DNA of 64,000 nt from Erpetoichthys calabaricus (GCF_900747795.2 NC_041407.2:26708879-26772878), one strand, 5' to 3'; positions 1 to 11,820 are shown, counted from the stretch's first letter. Notes: generated by a model from the letters alone, not told the origin. Translations and numbers: made by a program.

Positions 1-639
1 TAGGCTAAGAGTCCAATGAAAAATGGGAGTTGGTTGGAAAAAAAATCTGCAGCCACAGTGGGTCCCCAGGATCGAGTCTGGGAGCCACAGAACTATAAGA
101 TCTAAGAAGGCTGACCAGGTGTTTGTGTCCACAACATTTGCGCAGCAAATAACTTACTATACCAGATATTTTACATTAACTGTTCATCGATTTTCCTAAG
201 GATTTATCCTGGTCAGAGCCATTGAGAGTTGAGGCACACTATTTAGATAGAACGCTGGTCCATTTCAGAGCACACTCACACACACAGAGCTGCTCACATT
301 CCCTAACAATAGACCAAACTGCACACTTCACTCAAGAACACCACCAGCATCTAAATGATGTGCTTCAGCTGCACTACCAGCTGCACTAATGTGTCACTGG
401 TAAATACATTAAGGATTATGACAAAATATAGTCACTCAGGTGGGTGCAATGTACGGTCCTTTAATTAAATTACCGTTGCCCAAATGAAGCCAATTTTCAG
501 AAGAAGCACAATAATTACAGTTCTGACGTAACTGTATCTCAAATAGCAAGTAAAGTCTTGGTTTAGGTTAAAGCTTTGTTCAGTGGATTAGCAAAGCATT
601 GGGAGACATTTCTTAGTGTTTTTGTCCATGCACAATTAG
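1..639. other. AT-rich spacer, no gene seen
   Basis: No long reading frame, no convincing exon and no repeat I can name. Probably intergenic or intronic host DNA. Confidence 0.4.
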
Positions 640-1475
640 AAATGTTTGAAAAACTTTTGATGAGAACAGGCCATTCAGCCCAACAAAGCTCACCAATCCC
701 ATTCACTCAATTTCTCCAAAACAATGTCAAGTTGCGTTTTTAAGGTCCCTAGAGTCCTGCCTTCCACTACACTGCTTGGTAACTTATTCCATGTGTCTAC
801 AGTTCTCTGTGTGACAAAAAAAACTTCCCAACGTTTGTGTGAGTTACCCTTAGTGAGCTTTTAATTGTGTCCCTGTGTCCTTGAACTCATTTTAAAGTAA
901 GAGATTTCATCCAATGGTCTAATTCACTTCATCATTTTAAACACTTCAGTAATTTCTCCGCCTAATCTCCTTTTCCTTAACCTGAACTGGTTCAAATCAT
1001 TCAGTCTTTCCTCATAATTCATCCCCTGTAGCCCTGGAATCAGCCTAGTCGCTCTTCTCTGGACTTCTTTTTTTATGGCCGCTATGTCCTTTTTGTAGCC
1101 TGGAGACCAAACTGTGCACAGTACTCCAGATGAGGCCTCACCAGTGTGTTATAAAGCTTGAGCATAACCTCCTTGGACTTTGTACTCTACACATCAAGGT
1201 GCTATATAACCTCACATTCTGTTAGCTTTATTAGTGGCTTCACTGTCTGGCAGTTGATAATGTAGTGTTCACCATGACTCCCAGATCCCTTTCATAAGGT
1301 GAGGTGTACTTTTGATTTTCAGGCTTCTCATTTTGTATTCAAACCTAACATTTTTATTCCTCCATGTAATACTTTACATTTACTTACAGGTACATTAAAA
1401 TTCATCTGCCACTGTTCCAGTGTGGTTTCCCTTTCATTATAGATCCACATCCATGACGTGGCTTTATCAAACACA
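640..1475 (-). mobile_element. CR1-like LINE, decayed 3' part of the reverse transcriptase ORF
   Basis: Read on the minus strand, this stretch gives broken but recognisable C-terminal LINE protein. One run reads like YKKDIAAIKKEVQRRATRLI, followed by motifs such as NYEERL, RKRRLGGEI and TWNKLPSS, which are typical of the region after the RT domain in CR1 and L2 LINEs. The low-coordinate end carries the 'gctgaatggcctgttctcatc'-type 3' end (minus-strand sense) that also occurs near 41.04 kb and 62.65 kb. Several stops and frame changes make it an old, dead copy. The clade assignment is from memory; L2 or Rex1 are alternatives. Confidence 0.6.
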
Positions 1476-2064
1476 CTGAAATTAACTGCATATTGTTTAT
1501 TAGTTTAAAACATCTGATTGTAATTCACCTATAACAATATAATGGTCCACAGAATGGCCAAACTATTCCAAATACCATAACTGCTTTAGCGTTGTTACTC
1601 TCAATGCACCTCCTTCTTCTACTTTCACCTGCTCCCGTTAAGGGTTGCCACAGCGGATCATCTTTTTCCATATTACTCTCACTGCACCACTCGGAGCAGC
1701 TGATCAGAAGGAGAATTACAGGATCAAGCACACACTGCCTCAGCCATGCTGTCTATTGAACGGTTCTCATACAGCAAACGCTTCAAAGCCTTTCCTGTTC
1801 TGACATCACGGTTCAGAAACAGTTTCATCCCAAGAACTATAAACACACTCAATCAGTGCTCCTTGTAAAACAGTTTGTACTTACAAGTAAAATTACCTCA
1901 CTGTAAACTTGCGATACAGTTATAATATTGCACAACCTGCGCCACTTTATAAAGCGCGTATTTACATATGATGACGATATCATTTTTAAGATGAAATGCA
2001 GCAAAATATGTTTATTATACAGATAAAATATTAACATCATTAAAATAATCTACAGTATATTGTT
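1476..2064. other. spacer, no gene seen
   Basis: AT-rich sequence with only short chance frames. I see no splice-flanked exon and no nameable repeat. Confidence 0.35.
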
Positions 2065-2080
2065 AATAATTAAACATGTA

Positions 2081-2173
2081 AGGACAGTGTCGCAGCGGTA
2101 GCGACGAGCTGGCGCCCTGATTATTCCTGCCTCGTGCTATATTCTTTCTGGGGCTGGCGTGACAGATGGATAG
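2081..2173 (+). mobile_element. 93-bp SINE-like retroposon with 16-bp target-site duplication
   Basis: The insert is flanked by AATAATTAAACATGTA (2065-2080) and AATAATTAAACACGTA (2174-2189), a 16-bp duplication with one mismatch. It begins with a tRNA-like block (gtcgcagcggtagcgacgag) and ends in GATGGATAG, a short version of the GATG tail used by the Rex3-like LINE and by the SINE family in this window. It is probably a short tRNA-derived SINE moved by an RTE-type LINE. Family name unknown. Confidence 0.55.
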
Positions 2174-2394
2174 AATAATTAAACACGTACTACGAAGATA
2201 TTTCAATGTTCCTTAAAAGTTTTGAAGAATCTGCGTTCTAAGCTTACAGATGCCTTAACATCTATTGCAGAGCTGATTGTGTGGCGATTGGTTACTTGGA
2301 GAAAGAAAAGGAAGGACAGGAATTTGGGGTTAGTACATTTGAAAAAGACAGTACTGCTGCAATAAATTATTTCATCGAAGGTCACGCACGGTGC

Positions 2395-3495
2395 AGCAAG
2401 CATCTTGCGGGAAGCAGGAACAATCTGTGGACGAGGCGCCGGCTCATCACTATGCTACCGTGTCCCCAAGTTTAATAACATGCTTTTAATTCCTATCATC
2501 ATGAAAATGATATCAAGTATACATCTCAGTATTTTAATTATTCAGAGAGCTGCAATATCACGAATGTAATGGAGTCTGTGTCCTGCTGGAGGAAGAGAAA
2601 GCCTGTTTAAGAAGCATGTAATGATTCACACATAAATTCACATAATGTGAATTTCCCCTTGGGATTAATAAAGTATCTATCTATCTATCTATCTATAGCA
2701 CATAGTACACATACAAAACAAAGTATTTAACGTGCTACTTTTGGTACAATGGTGTTTGAGAAACTAGTAAATTAAACGATTTATAGATGAAGTTTATGAT
2801 GTTCTACTTTAATGACAAAAACTACATGATTAAAGTGGAAATTTCGAGATTAAAGTTGGCATTTCGAGCTTTTTTTCTCAGTGTGTCCCTATTTTTTTTC
2901 TTTTCTCTGTACCCTAATAAGCTTTCATATGACACTCAGATGGTGGGCTACGACTCGCCTTTTCACGGCAACTTTGATATCTGACCACTTCTTTTTTATT
3001 TTGGGCACTGTGCGACTTTGTGAAGTTGAACTTTCGAGTTTCTCAGACACTCTATGTCACTCGATCAATTTCCTTTTGTTGATTATATTACTGTTTAAAC
3101 CAACAAATAGTAAGTTTTTCCTTACCTCCACTTAGTATTCGCTGAAATTCTTATATTTTCCCCCGTGTTTTTGCCAATGTCTTTTCACAGAAGGCTGAGC
3201 TTAAGGACTATTTATATTGATTTGCATATTCAAAGAGGCATAATTCTGGGAGGAGTTGGAGCGGAACAGCATGCGCATGCACGTGCATTACTTTTCACGC
3301 CAACCGGGATTTACAGTATATAGCAGAAGAACGTGGAAGTTGACGAACACACAAATTTATGCATTTGGATTTTTTTTGCATGTACGCACATTTCTGCTTT
3401 GTCCTTACGCCATGTTTTAGTGTGAATTCTACGCACTGCGTTATGCATGAGGCCCCTGGTGAAAGCTTTCACCATGTTCATCACTGACAGCAGCA
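2395..3495 (+). repeat. long interspersed repeat, copy 1 (possible PIF/Harbinger derivative)
   Basis: Colinear with 35630-36520. Shared blocks include 'catgaaaatgatatcaag', 'gtttaagaagca', 'gagattaaagttg', 'catatgacactca' and 'ctgaccacttctttttt'. The right end ('gcgttatgcatgaggcccc') resembles, from memory, the ends of fish Harbinger-type repeats that start with a 'ggcctcatg' motif. The left end is less clear. No coding capacity was seen. Copy 1 has an L2 tail inserted at 2643-2696 that copy 2 lacks. Confidence 0.5.
2643..2696 (+). mobile_element. L2 LINE 3' tail, severely 5'-truncated
   Basis: Contains 'tgggattaataaagta' followed by a short TCTA run, the same 3' end as the full L2 at 46-49 kb. 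It sits inside repeat copy 1, with a short CACATA direct repeat on both sides that may be the target-site duplication. Confidence 0.6.
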
Positions 3496-4060
3496 AGATT
3501 AGTAAGTAAGAAGTCCAAGTGTGAATGCAGAAGGCAGGTTCAACAACATGTTGCACTTCATGGTATTGCATGCTTGAAAAATGTTGTCAGCCAGTCGGAT
3601 GTAGTTTGATGCTCTGTAGATACAAAATTCTCGATAACATCCTTGAACACCCTCCATTCGAATTCTACCAGCCTCACAAACTCATCTTTGTAGCATTTGT
3701 CATTGATGAAGTGTCTGATTTGTGGACAAACAAAAATGCTTTCCTTAGTCTTAGCATCACTTATTTGTGGAAACATCTGCCTCAAACATCAAAATCCTTC
3801 ACCTGCCTTGTTCATCCATTTCATTAAATTTTTTATCAATCTAAATTTTATATGAAGAGAAGGAAAAATATCTTTTTTGGGTTGACAAGTGCCACAGTTT
3901 TCTGTCTAGGTATTAAATTCTTTTGTTGCTGCCACTTCTTTTTAACATAACATAGCATGGCTGTCCCAGTCGCTAATGAAACAACAGGATTTGTGATTTC
4001 TGAGCTGCAGTCCTAGTAGTAGTACCAAGGATGTTCAAGTTGTTGTACTGTATATATTGT
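3496..4060. other. spacer, no gene seen
   Basis: Short frames occur on both strands here, but none has recognisable motifs or exon boundaries. The high-coordinate end runs into the TA-flanked transposon. Confidence 0.35.
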
Positions 4061-4061
4061 G

Positions 4062-4603
4062 TAGAATGGCCAGGACGCCTCCACGCTGAAAGAACCGGGG
4101 GAGCCAGCATGGCCAGAATGTCACCTCCCCTGGAACGTGAGATGGCAGCCCCCCTGGGTTGCAGCGGACTCCCACAGGGCTTCATGGGAGTGGGAGTTTG
4201 GTGCTGCCCTGTTGGGATCTGTGGGTGCCGCCAGGAAGTGCTGCAGCTGAGACAGGAGGTGCTGAGCCTTGGAGAGCAACTCTTCCACCACACCCAGCAG
4301 TGCTGCAGGAAGTAGGTCAACAATCACCTGGAGCACTTCTGGGAGACCTATATAGGGGGCCAGCAAGCAGTATTCCAAGAGCCAGAGTTAGGAGGAGGAG
4401 GAGGAAGAAGCTTGCTAAGTAGGAGTGGAAGCGAAAAGAAATGGAATGAGAGAGAGAAAATAAGAAAGCAAATATAAAAGAGTACAGAAAGTGACTTTGG
4501 GCTGTTGGGGACACTGTAAATAAAATTTGCATGTGCTTTTTTGGACTTGTGCTTCTAACATCTGTTTGTGTCGAGTTGGCATGCTATAGCGCCATCTATC
4601 TTC

Positions 4604-4611
<8 letters not shown>
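4062..4611 (+). mobile_element. non-autonomous TA-flanked DNA transposon, copy 1
   Basis: The reverse complement of this block aligns along its length with 61510-62060. Shared features are an end reading 'tatatagt..gg..ggcgctata', a central 'agtgctccaggtg', a 'ccaacagggc' block, and 'aggggggc.gccatct' near the other end. Both copies abut TA microsatellites and both ends begin like TATAGTGG, which suggests short terminal inverted repeats and a TA target. No transposase is encoded. The superfamily (Tc1/mariner-like) is inferred only from the TA preference. Confidence 0.5.
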
Positions 4612-4649
<38 letters not shown>

Positions 4650-4657
4650 ATACATAC

Positions 4658-4710
<53 letters not shown>

Positions 4711-4805
4711 TACATACATACATATATATATACATATATATACATATACATACACATATATACATACACATATATACATATACATACACATATATACATA
4801 TACAT

Positions 4806-4901
<96 letters not shown>

Positions 4902-4928
4902 ATACAGTATGTGTACATATATATTATA
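4606..4928. repeat. compound TA / CATA microsatellite
   Basis: About 320 bp of alternating TA with interspersed CATA and TATG units. The long Tyr-Ile open frames across it on both strands are translation of the microsatellite, not genes. Confidence 0.95.
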
Positions 4929-5917
4929 CAGTAATCCCTCCTCTATCGCGGGGGTTGCGTTCCAGATCCCCCCTCGAAAGGTGAAAATCCGCGAAGTAGA
5001 AACCATATGTTTATATGGTTGTTTTTATATTGTCATGCTTGGGTCACAGATTTGCACAGAAACACAGGAGGTTGTAGAGAGACAGGAACTTTATTCAAAC
5101 ACTGCAAACAAACATTTGTCTCTTTTTCAAAAGTTTAAACTGTGCTCCATGACAAGACAGAGATGACAGTTCCGTCTCACAATTAAAAGAATGCAAACAT
5201 ATCTTCCTCTTCAAAGGAGTGCGCGTCAGGAGCAGATAATGTCAGAGAGATAGACAGAAAAAAGCAAACAATCAGAAATCAATAGGGCTGTTTGGCTTTT
5301 AAGTATGCCAAGCACCGCCGGACAACGCAGCTGCTAGGAAGGGAGCAATGTTAAGGTAGCCTCTCAGCATTTTTTTAGAGGAGCGTCCGTATCGTCTAGT
5401 GGTGCAAACAGCCCCTCCGTCAGGAGCACAAAATGTCAGAGAGACAGAAAGAGACAGAGAAAAACAAACAATTAAAAATCAACACGTGCCATTCGAGCTT
5501 TTAAGTATGCGAAGCACCATGCAGGAAGCATATCGCTTGACAAAACAGCCACATTTAAGCCCAGCAAGGAAGAGAGCAATGTGAAGGTAATCTTTCAGTG
5601 TTTTCTGAGGAGTGGCCGTATCTTCTAGGGGTGCGAACAGCCCCCGTGCTCACAATATATTTGAGGAGTTTTATTTAATAGGTAATACGTGCTCTGATTG
5701 GGTAGCTTCTCAGCCATCTGTCAATAGCGTCCCTTGTATGAAATCAACTGGGCAAACCAACTGAGGAAGCATGTAATACAAATTAAAAGACCCATTGTCC
5801 GCAGAAATCCGCGAACCAGCAAAAAATCTGCGATATATATTTAAATATGCTTACATATAAAATCCGCGATAGAGTGAAGCCGCGAAAGACGAAGCGGGAT
5901 ATAGCAAGGGATTACTG
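4929..5917. mobile_element. non-autonomous Tigger-type DNA transposon A
   Basis: The left end is CAGTAATCCCTCC and the right end is GGGATTACTG, so the termini are inverted, and each is flanked by TA. Subterminal blocks at both ends carry 'atcgcgg' and 'aatccgcga' in opposite orientation. No transposase frame was found. Element B (6024-6935) is the same family with the same interior plus indels. The Tigger (pogo) assignment rests on the TA target, the terminus style recalled from fish Tigger elements, and the neighbouring element C, which does carry Tigger protein. Confidence 0.7.
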
Positions 5918-5948
5918 TATACACACACACATACACATATATACATAT

Positions 5949-6023
<75 letters not shown>
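5918..6023. repeat. CA/TA microsatellite
   Basis: CACACA passes into a long TA run and separates elements A and B. Confidence 0.9.
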
Positions 6024-6026
<3 letters not shown>

Positions 6027-6932
6027 TAATCCCTCCTCCATCGCGGGGGTTGCGTTCCAGAGCCACCCGCGAAATAAGAAAATCCGCGAAGTAGAATCCA
6101 TATGTTTATATGGTTATTTTTATATTGTCATGCTTGGGTCACAGATTTGCGCAGAAACACAGGAGGTTGTAGAGAGACAGGAACGTTATTCAAACACTGC
6201 AAACAAACATTTGTCTCTTTTTCAAAAGTTTAAACTGTGCTCCATGACAAGACAGAGATGACAGTTCCGTCTCACAATTAAAAGAATGCAAACATATCTT
6301 CCTTTTCAAAGGAGTGTGCGTCAGGAGCAGATCATGTCACAGAGATAGAGAAAAGCAAACAAATCAATAGGGCTGTTTGGCTTTTAAGTATACGAAGCAC
6401 CGCGGCACAAAGCTGTTGAACGCGGCAGCTCACACCCCCTCCGTCAGGAGCAGGGAGAGAGAGAGAGAGAGAGAGACAGACAGAGTTTGTTTTTCAGTCA
6501 AAAATCAATACGTGCCCTTCGAGCTTTTAAGTATGCGAAGCAGCGTGCAGCATGTCGTTTCACGAAGCAGCTGCACAAAAGATAGCAACGTGAAGATAAT
6601 CTTTCAGCATTTTTAGACGAGCGTCCATATCGTCTAGGTGTGCGAACAGCCCCCCTGCTCAATCCCCCTACGTCAGGATCAGAGAAAGTCAGCGCAAGAC
6701 AGAGAGAAAAGTAAGCTGGGTAGCCTCTCAGCCATCTGCCAATAGCGTCCCTTGTATGAAATCAACTGGGCAAACCAACTGAGGAAGCATGTACCAGAAA
6801 TTAAAAGACCCATTGTCCGCAGAAATCCGCGAACCAGCAAAAAATCCGCGATATATATTTAAATATGCTTATATATAAAATCCGCGATGGAGTGAAGCCG
6901 CGAAAGGCAAAGCGCAATATAGCGAGGGATTA

Positions 6933-6935
<3 letters not shown>
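6024..6935. mobile_element. non-autonomous Tigger-type DNA transposon B
   Basis: Same termini as element A (CAGTAATCCC ... GGGATTACTG, flanked by TA) and mostly the same interior, including the 'gacaagacagagatgacag' block and the 'actgaggaagcatgta' block near the right end. It has a GAGA run and several indels relative to A. It lies in the same orientation, directly after A and a TA array. No coding capacity. Confidence 0.7.

Positions 6936-6987
<52 letters not shown>
6936..6987. repeat. TA microsatellite
   Basis: Uninterrupted TA run between elements B and C. Confidence 0.9.
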
Positions 6988-6993
<6 letters not shown>

Positions 6994-7910
6994 AAATCGT
7001 TTAACACGAAACTGAGGGGACTGAAATATTTTTTCATGTTAAAAGAATTTCGTGTTAAAGGATATTACAAAAAAAAAAAAAAACATGCAGTATATTCAAC
7101 AAAATTAAGTTTATTAGAGTACATTTTATTTACATAGATATGTATATATGCATGTATTTAATAAAAATGGGAGCATTCTGAGATCTCGCTTGTTTGAACC
7201 AAACAAGTAAAGCCGTCTCTAAATCCTCGTGCTTGGCCGTTCTCATCCATTTTCGCTCTGGCTCAAACTTACTCCGTTCAAACATTTCCGTAATTTGCTC
7301 TCTTTTTTTTTTTAAATTACTGTATTGTTGATAATGTAGAGATAGCAATATCAAAATCTTTACAGATTTCCGTTTTCGTCTTCTGTTTTTGATCAACAGC
7401 CTTAAGAAGCTCCATCTTCATCTTAAGCGAAATAGCAGTTTGCTTTCCCCCTGAGCTCTTTGCCATTGTGCTCGTAAAAAAAATTCTTCTAAAATAGAAA
7501 AAAAAACGCGAACCAAACTCACTGATTTTTACTCACACTGCGATGTACTCGTCACCGAATTCCAAAGCTAATTGATGAGAGATGAGATGTTTTTGTGTGG
7601 CGTTTGTAGGGGTGGAGGGTGAAAGTAGCTTAGATAAATAAAATTGGCTCGTGTCACAGGCTATTCCGAGGGTATTTCAAAGCCAAGTTAGCCTCCTTTA
7701 TTTCACACCCCTCTTAAATCTCGCCTGCGCGGCTGGTGTTTTCCATATTTTGTTCATTCCCAGAAGGGAAATCTTTTCGTGTTAAGCGATTTTCGTTTCG
7801 TGTTAAGAGAAAAACATGCATGAAAATACATAGTAGTTTGTCGGGACCGTTGTATTATTTCGTGTTAACCGATATTTCATCTTAAGCGTTTTCGCGTTAA
7901 ACGTATTTCA

Positions 7911-7913
<3 letters not shown>
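6988..7913 (-). mobile_element. TcMar-Tigger DNA transposon C, internally deleted
   Basis: Left end TAGTGAAAATCGTTTAAC. The right end, reversed, reads CAGTGAAATACGTTTAAC. These are imperfect terminal inverted repeats, each flanked by TA. The left subterminal part and the right one both repeat 'cgtgttaa' motifs. The interior encodes, on the minus strand, the N-terminal DNA-binding part of a Tigger transposase and nothing of the DDE catalytic domain. At 926 bp it is too short to be autonomous. Confidence 0.75.
7130..7466 (-). pseudogene. Tigger transposase N-terminal fragment (pogo/CENP-B-type HTH)
   Basis: An ATG at 7466 opens MAKSSGGKQTAISLKMKMEL, matching the start of pogo-like helix-turn-helix domains. 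After a frame change near the A-run at about 7300-7315, the frame continues with KKREQITEMFERSKFEPERK and RTAKHEDLETALLVWFKQAR, the second CENP-B-like DNA-binding domain. It ends where the DDE domain should begin. In an intact Tigger this protein would bind the terminal repeats and cut the DNA. Here only binding could survive, and the frame is broken. Family recognition is from memory of the motif pattern. Confidence 0.7.
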
Positions 7914-7963
<50 letters not shown>

Positions 7964-8075
7964 TGTATATATACACACACATATATACATACATATATAC
8001 ATACATATATACACATATATACATACATATATACACATATACATACACATATATATACATACACACACACACACA
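7914..8075. repeat. TA / CATA / CA microsatellite
   Basis: TA run followed by CATA and CACA units, ending at the Helitron terminus. Confidence 0.9.
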
Positions 8076-9412
8076 CTAGCCGAAACCCGCTGTAGCATAC
8101 GGCGGTGTAAGAATAGGAACGGAAAACGGTGAGAACGGAATTCAGAAATCAAGAAGAAATAAATACTTCTTGAAAGATGCAGGGTGCATGTAGAATTTCT
8201 GGCCAAGCAGGATTACATGTGAAAGTGATAAATAAATCAGGCTTTCCGAATTTACGTACTATGGCCATGGCATCCTGATAGTTTTGTTGCATGTATCCTG
8301 GACTTCCTGGAAATGTGGACGGTAATATGATCATTTTGCCTACACGTACATTGTTATTTTCAGCGTTTGCTTGCAGTGCGTCTGATAGATCCACTCGCAG
8401 ATCTTGTTGATGTAATCTGAGATAGTTGAGACGTGCGCCTTCTGTTTTAACATATGCATCTACGATGTACTGTTGGAATAGTTTGCCACTGGAGTGCAAA
8501 ATACTAAATGTATTCCTCATTGCTAATCTGTACATGTAAAATTGGCATTGAGTAAGTCTTATTTGCTTGCCGCTTCTTTTATTGGGAACATGTTGTAAAT
8601 CTTTGTGCCAGCCAATGTCTCCGTAAGGGAATAAAAGTGGGTGAACCATAGGATCGCAATTCATATTGAGTGTGGAAATCTGTTTACAGGAGTTGCCTAT
8701 GGGATAGATGCAAATGTCCCTTTTGGCAGGCGTTTCGCCATCTTGTCCGACGAAAATCGCTGCAATGTCAGGGCACTGTATTGTCGTAAATCCTGCCCAG
8801 GGTTCTCCTTGAAAACCATGCGTACAGATGCTGTTGGATTGGACTGGGCAATTTCATACATGTGTTTGTATGATTTAGCGAAGGGGTTGATGGTTCTGAG
8901 CATGGAATCTAGCTGGAGAAGTACATTTTTGCTGCATGCAAAGTTTGCTTTATTTTGTAAGTGTACTTCAGTAGCTTATGCTGTGTCAAAAACATACAAC
9001 TGTCCATATCCTGGAGAGGTAGAAGTGTTAGCGTATAGTGCAGAGATTTGGTGATAAATTTGCCCGTGTATTTTAAAACAGTATGGTCCGTGGCCAGGAG
9101 GTTGAGGTCTCTATGCACCCATTGAAGCAAACACTAGAGAAGAGTTGCATTCTCGAATGTGTTCACGATAATTTTTAGCCTCTGATGTATGCTGTGTAAG
9201 AAGCTGTTGTAAAGACACAGGTGGCTCCCGCAAAGGTGGTAAAGCTACTTTACCATTGTGGCAGCACCTCGAGTACTTGTTGGATGTATTACGCTCAGCA
9301 GGCCAGTATAGTGCATGACATGAAAGAGGACGAATAGGAGTCGAGAAATGCTGTGTCGGCTGCATGTGGGCGGGACCGGTTTTGAAGTGGAAGCAGGACG
9401 AACCAGAAGAGA
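8076..9412 (-). mobile_element. Helitron, internally deleted, inserted next to a CA repeat
   Basis: On the minus strand the 3' terminus is CTAG (8076-8079) followed by host T. It is preceded by a hairpin at 8087-8105 (stem CCGC/GCGG with an inner GTA/TAC pair), as Helitrons require. The 5' side falls near 9412, where a TC start can be read ('tctcttctgg', minus sense); this end is less sure. The element carries the beginning of a Helitron Rep protein and then jumps to the 3' end, so the HUH nuclease core and helicase are missing. Confidence 0.7.
8149..9365 (-). pseudogene. Helitron Rep/helicase N-terminal part, broken
   Basis: The minus-strand frames contain, in order: SRCCHNGKVALPPLREPP (9111-9365 frame); GQIYH and GYGQLYVFD blocks; a MLRTINPFAKSYKHMYEIA block with QDLRQYSALTL (8697-8903 frame); then NCDPMVHPLLFPYGDIGWH, LFQQYIVDAYVK and KPDLFITFTCNPAWPEI (8149-8664 frame). 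This is the conserved order upstream of the HUH motif in Helitron proteins. The reading is interrupted by stops and frame changes between blocks and ends right after FTCNP..WPEI, before the histidine motif. Intact Rep would nick and roll DNA in the nucleus; this copy cannot. Confidence 0.8.
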
Positions 9413-9424
9413 ATTATATATAAA

Positions 9425-9426
<2 letters not shown>

Positions 9427-9477
<51 letters not shown>

Positions 9478-9480
9478 TAT
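9427..9480. repeat. TA microsatellite
   Basis: TA run just outside the Helitron 5' side. Confidence 0.85.
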
Positions 9481-11820
9481 TATTATATTTGAGTGTTCAA
9501 GTCCCTTATATAAAATTATGCCTTATTTACATATAACCTATGCACATCTTCCCGTATACATTAACTCAACTCTAGATTATTTATTAGTACCAAATACAAT
9601 GCAAATGCTTATGTAAGCAGTTGTTATACTGTATGGTTTAAGGAATATTGATTTCTGCAAGAGATATGCCACTTTGTAAATGATCCAAGAGTTTTATTTT
9701 CTTGTCAAAAGATTCAGTGTCCTCCATACTGTTTGGGGCAAAGACATTTTTCATTGATGTACCCCTCTACTCCACAGTTTAAATGATAAATCAATCAACT
9801 CAGATGTAATTAAAGTGCACATTGCAGGCTTTCATTTAAGGGGATTTGCATACATTTTAGTCACATCATGTAGAAATTACAACACTTTTTATAAGAGCTT
9901 TGAGCATTGGAAAGGTGCTATATAAATTAAATGTTTTATCATCAATATTATACATGGTTCCTCCATTTTCAATTGGTAATTCTCAAAAGGTGAGGTAGGA
10001 TATGTGAACAAAAAAGAGCTTTCCTTTAATAAAGGTGGTGATTGCCAAAGGACAGGGTCGATAGAACTATAGAGTAGAGCAAGGGTGCTTTGTGTGAACA
10101 GAGCTTGCCAATGTAAAAGCAGTGTTGTGGCTTAGCATTTGGCTGACATATAGGAGCTGTAAGTTTATTCCTGTCATTCATTTTAATTCAACTTCTATGG
10201 CGTGAGGCTACAGAAGGTTATGCGCACAGATCACTTCATTTGCATGGATTCAGCATAGTACTTAGCATATAGAATTTTTAAGTTTTTCTTTTTGGAACTT
10301 TGTGTTTTTCTTTTTTTTTTTTGTATTTTCAATCCGTGGATGCAGATATGAAGGGTTTACTATACTTCATGAAAGTTGGCAAGTAGAATAAAATGTTACG
10401 TGATAAATAAATGTAAAGGTGCTTTTTATGATTAGAAGGCCAAAATTAATAAGATACCGCTAAAAATGTTCAGTAAGCAAAATCTTCATTGTCTGGCGAA
10501 TCTTTGTAAGGCAAGAAAATTTTCAAACATGTCAGGCCAAATCCAGGAGCTCTGGATGTAAGACAAGAACATCATCACTAACCACTGCACTGCCATGCCG
10601 CCTTTTACAAAAGGTAAACTGGTTACAACAGCTAATGCACAGTCATAAATTAAAACTAATAACATATCACTCTCAAAACTACCTTTACAAGTACACAAAA
10701 AAAATCATACTTGTATTTATTGATTAACAAAGACAACTGCAAACTGTAACTAAACTGACAAAACAGAAATGGCTACAGAGATGCAAGGTAATAACAAGCC
10801 ATGAAGCCTTAGCCAGCCACACAGGCACAGCAGTCCTTACATATCTAAGGAGTTTTCTCTTGGTGAATATTCATTTTCAGTCATATAACAAGGATTTAAA
10901 AAAAAAAAAAACTGGTGTAATGCTCCCCAGCAAGCCTGCGACCCAACTCGCATCCTCAGTACTCAGCCACATTGGTGACTATGGCAATGAGATTACTACC
11001 ATGCAGAACGTGAAACATTTCCCCAGTGTGTTCACTCCTGTCCTTGTAATTCTTTGCAGCTCATGAGCTGATTCATCACCCAGTATACCCTAGAGTTTCT
11101 AATATGAGAGAAGACAAATCATCATCCTTCCGCAAACTGGCTTTTTATAATTTATGAGGTGATGGCATTCTCTTTGTGCACAAGGGGTCTTGATATCTGG
11201 CACCAGTTGTACTGCATCCTCAAGGTGAAAGCTAACAAGATAATTCCCATTTAATCCAGTTAACAGTTCCACACACTAAGCAGTAATTTTATTTTGATTC
11301 CGGGAAGAGATGATGTGCAGGGACGGTTGGCAGTCTAGGCTGATTCATCAGGAGACTTTAAACAAAGGCACCATAATCCCTGATTTACAAGTCAGCACTG
11401 ACCAAAGTGTGACCAAGAAGAAACGTCAGTAAGCCCGATTAGCAATGTTTAACAGCACAATTCCGTCATCACTGCAAGCCACATCATTACCACAGAGAAA
11501 CGTCTCAGATACAAAACCATTTGCCATTACAGTGGCACCTGAAGCAGCGTCCTAACTAGTGAAGTCAACAAAAGTCGGAAACAGACCCACCCTCCCTGCT
11601 TATCTTCTAAAACCTTAAAACAAACATTTGTTTTCCCTCTGCCATCAGTGCCAGTAGTAGGTTATTTTGTGCCCTAGATCGAACTTACTAGTGTTCCAAC
11701 CGACTGTTCAGTAGCTTACCCGTGCGGCTGGATCCCCCCCACCACCCCCAACCTTATGATATGCACCCTAGGTGAATGCCTAATTTGCCTTAATGGTGGC
11801 ACTGGCCCCGTTTGCTACAA
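9481..11820. other. gene-poor spacer with a small LINE 3' end
   Basis: No exon or long frame recognised. At about 9888-9940 the motif 'gagcattggaaaggtgctatataaatt' (quoted in parts: gagcattggaaagg, tgctatataaatt) resembles the 3' end of a fish LINE. The rest, including A and T runs at 10.31 and 10.9 kb, is unassigned. Confidence 0.35.

Noticed and set aside
4415-5166. Long open frames of repeating Tyr-Ile/His/Thr on both strands
   Set aside because: They are translations of the TA/CATA microsatellite.
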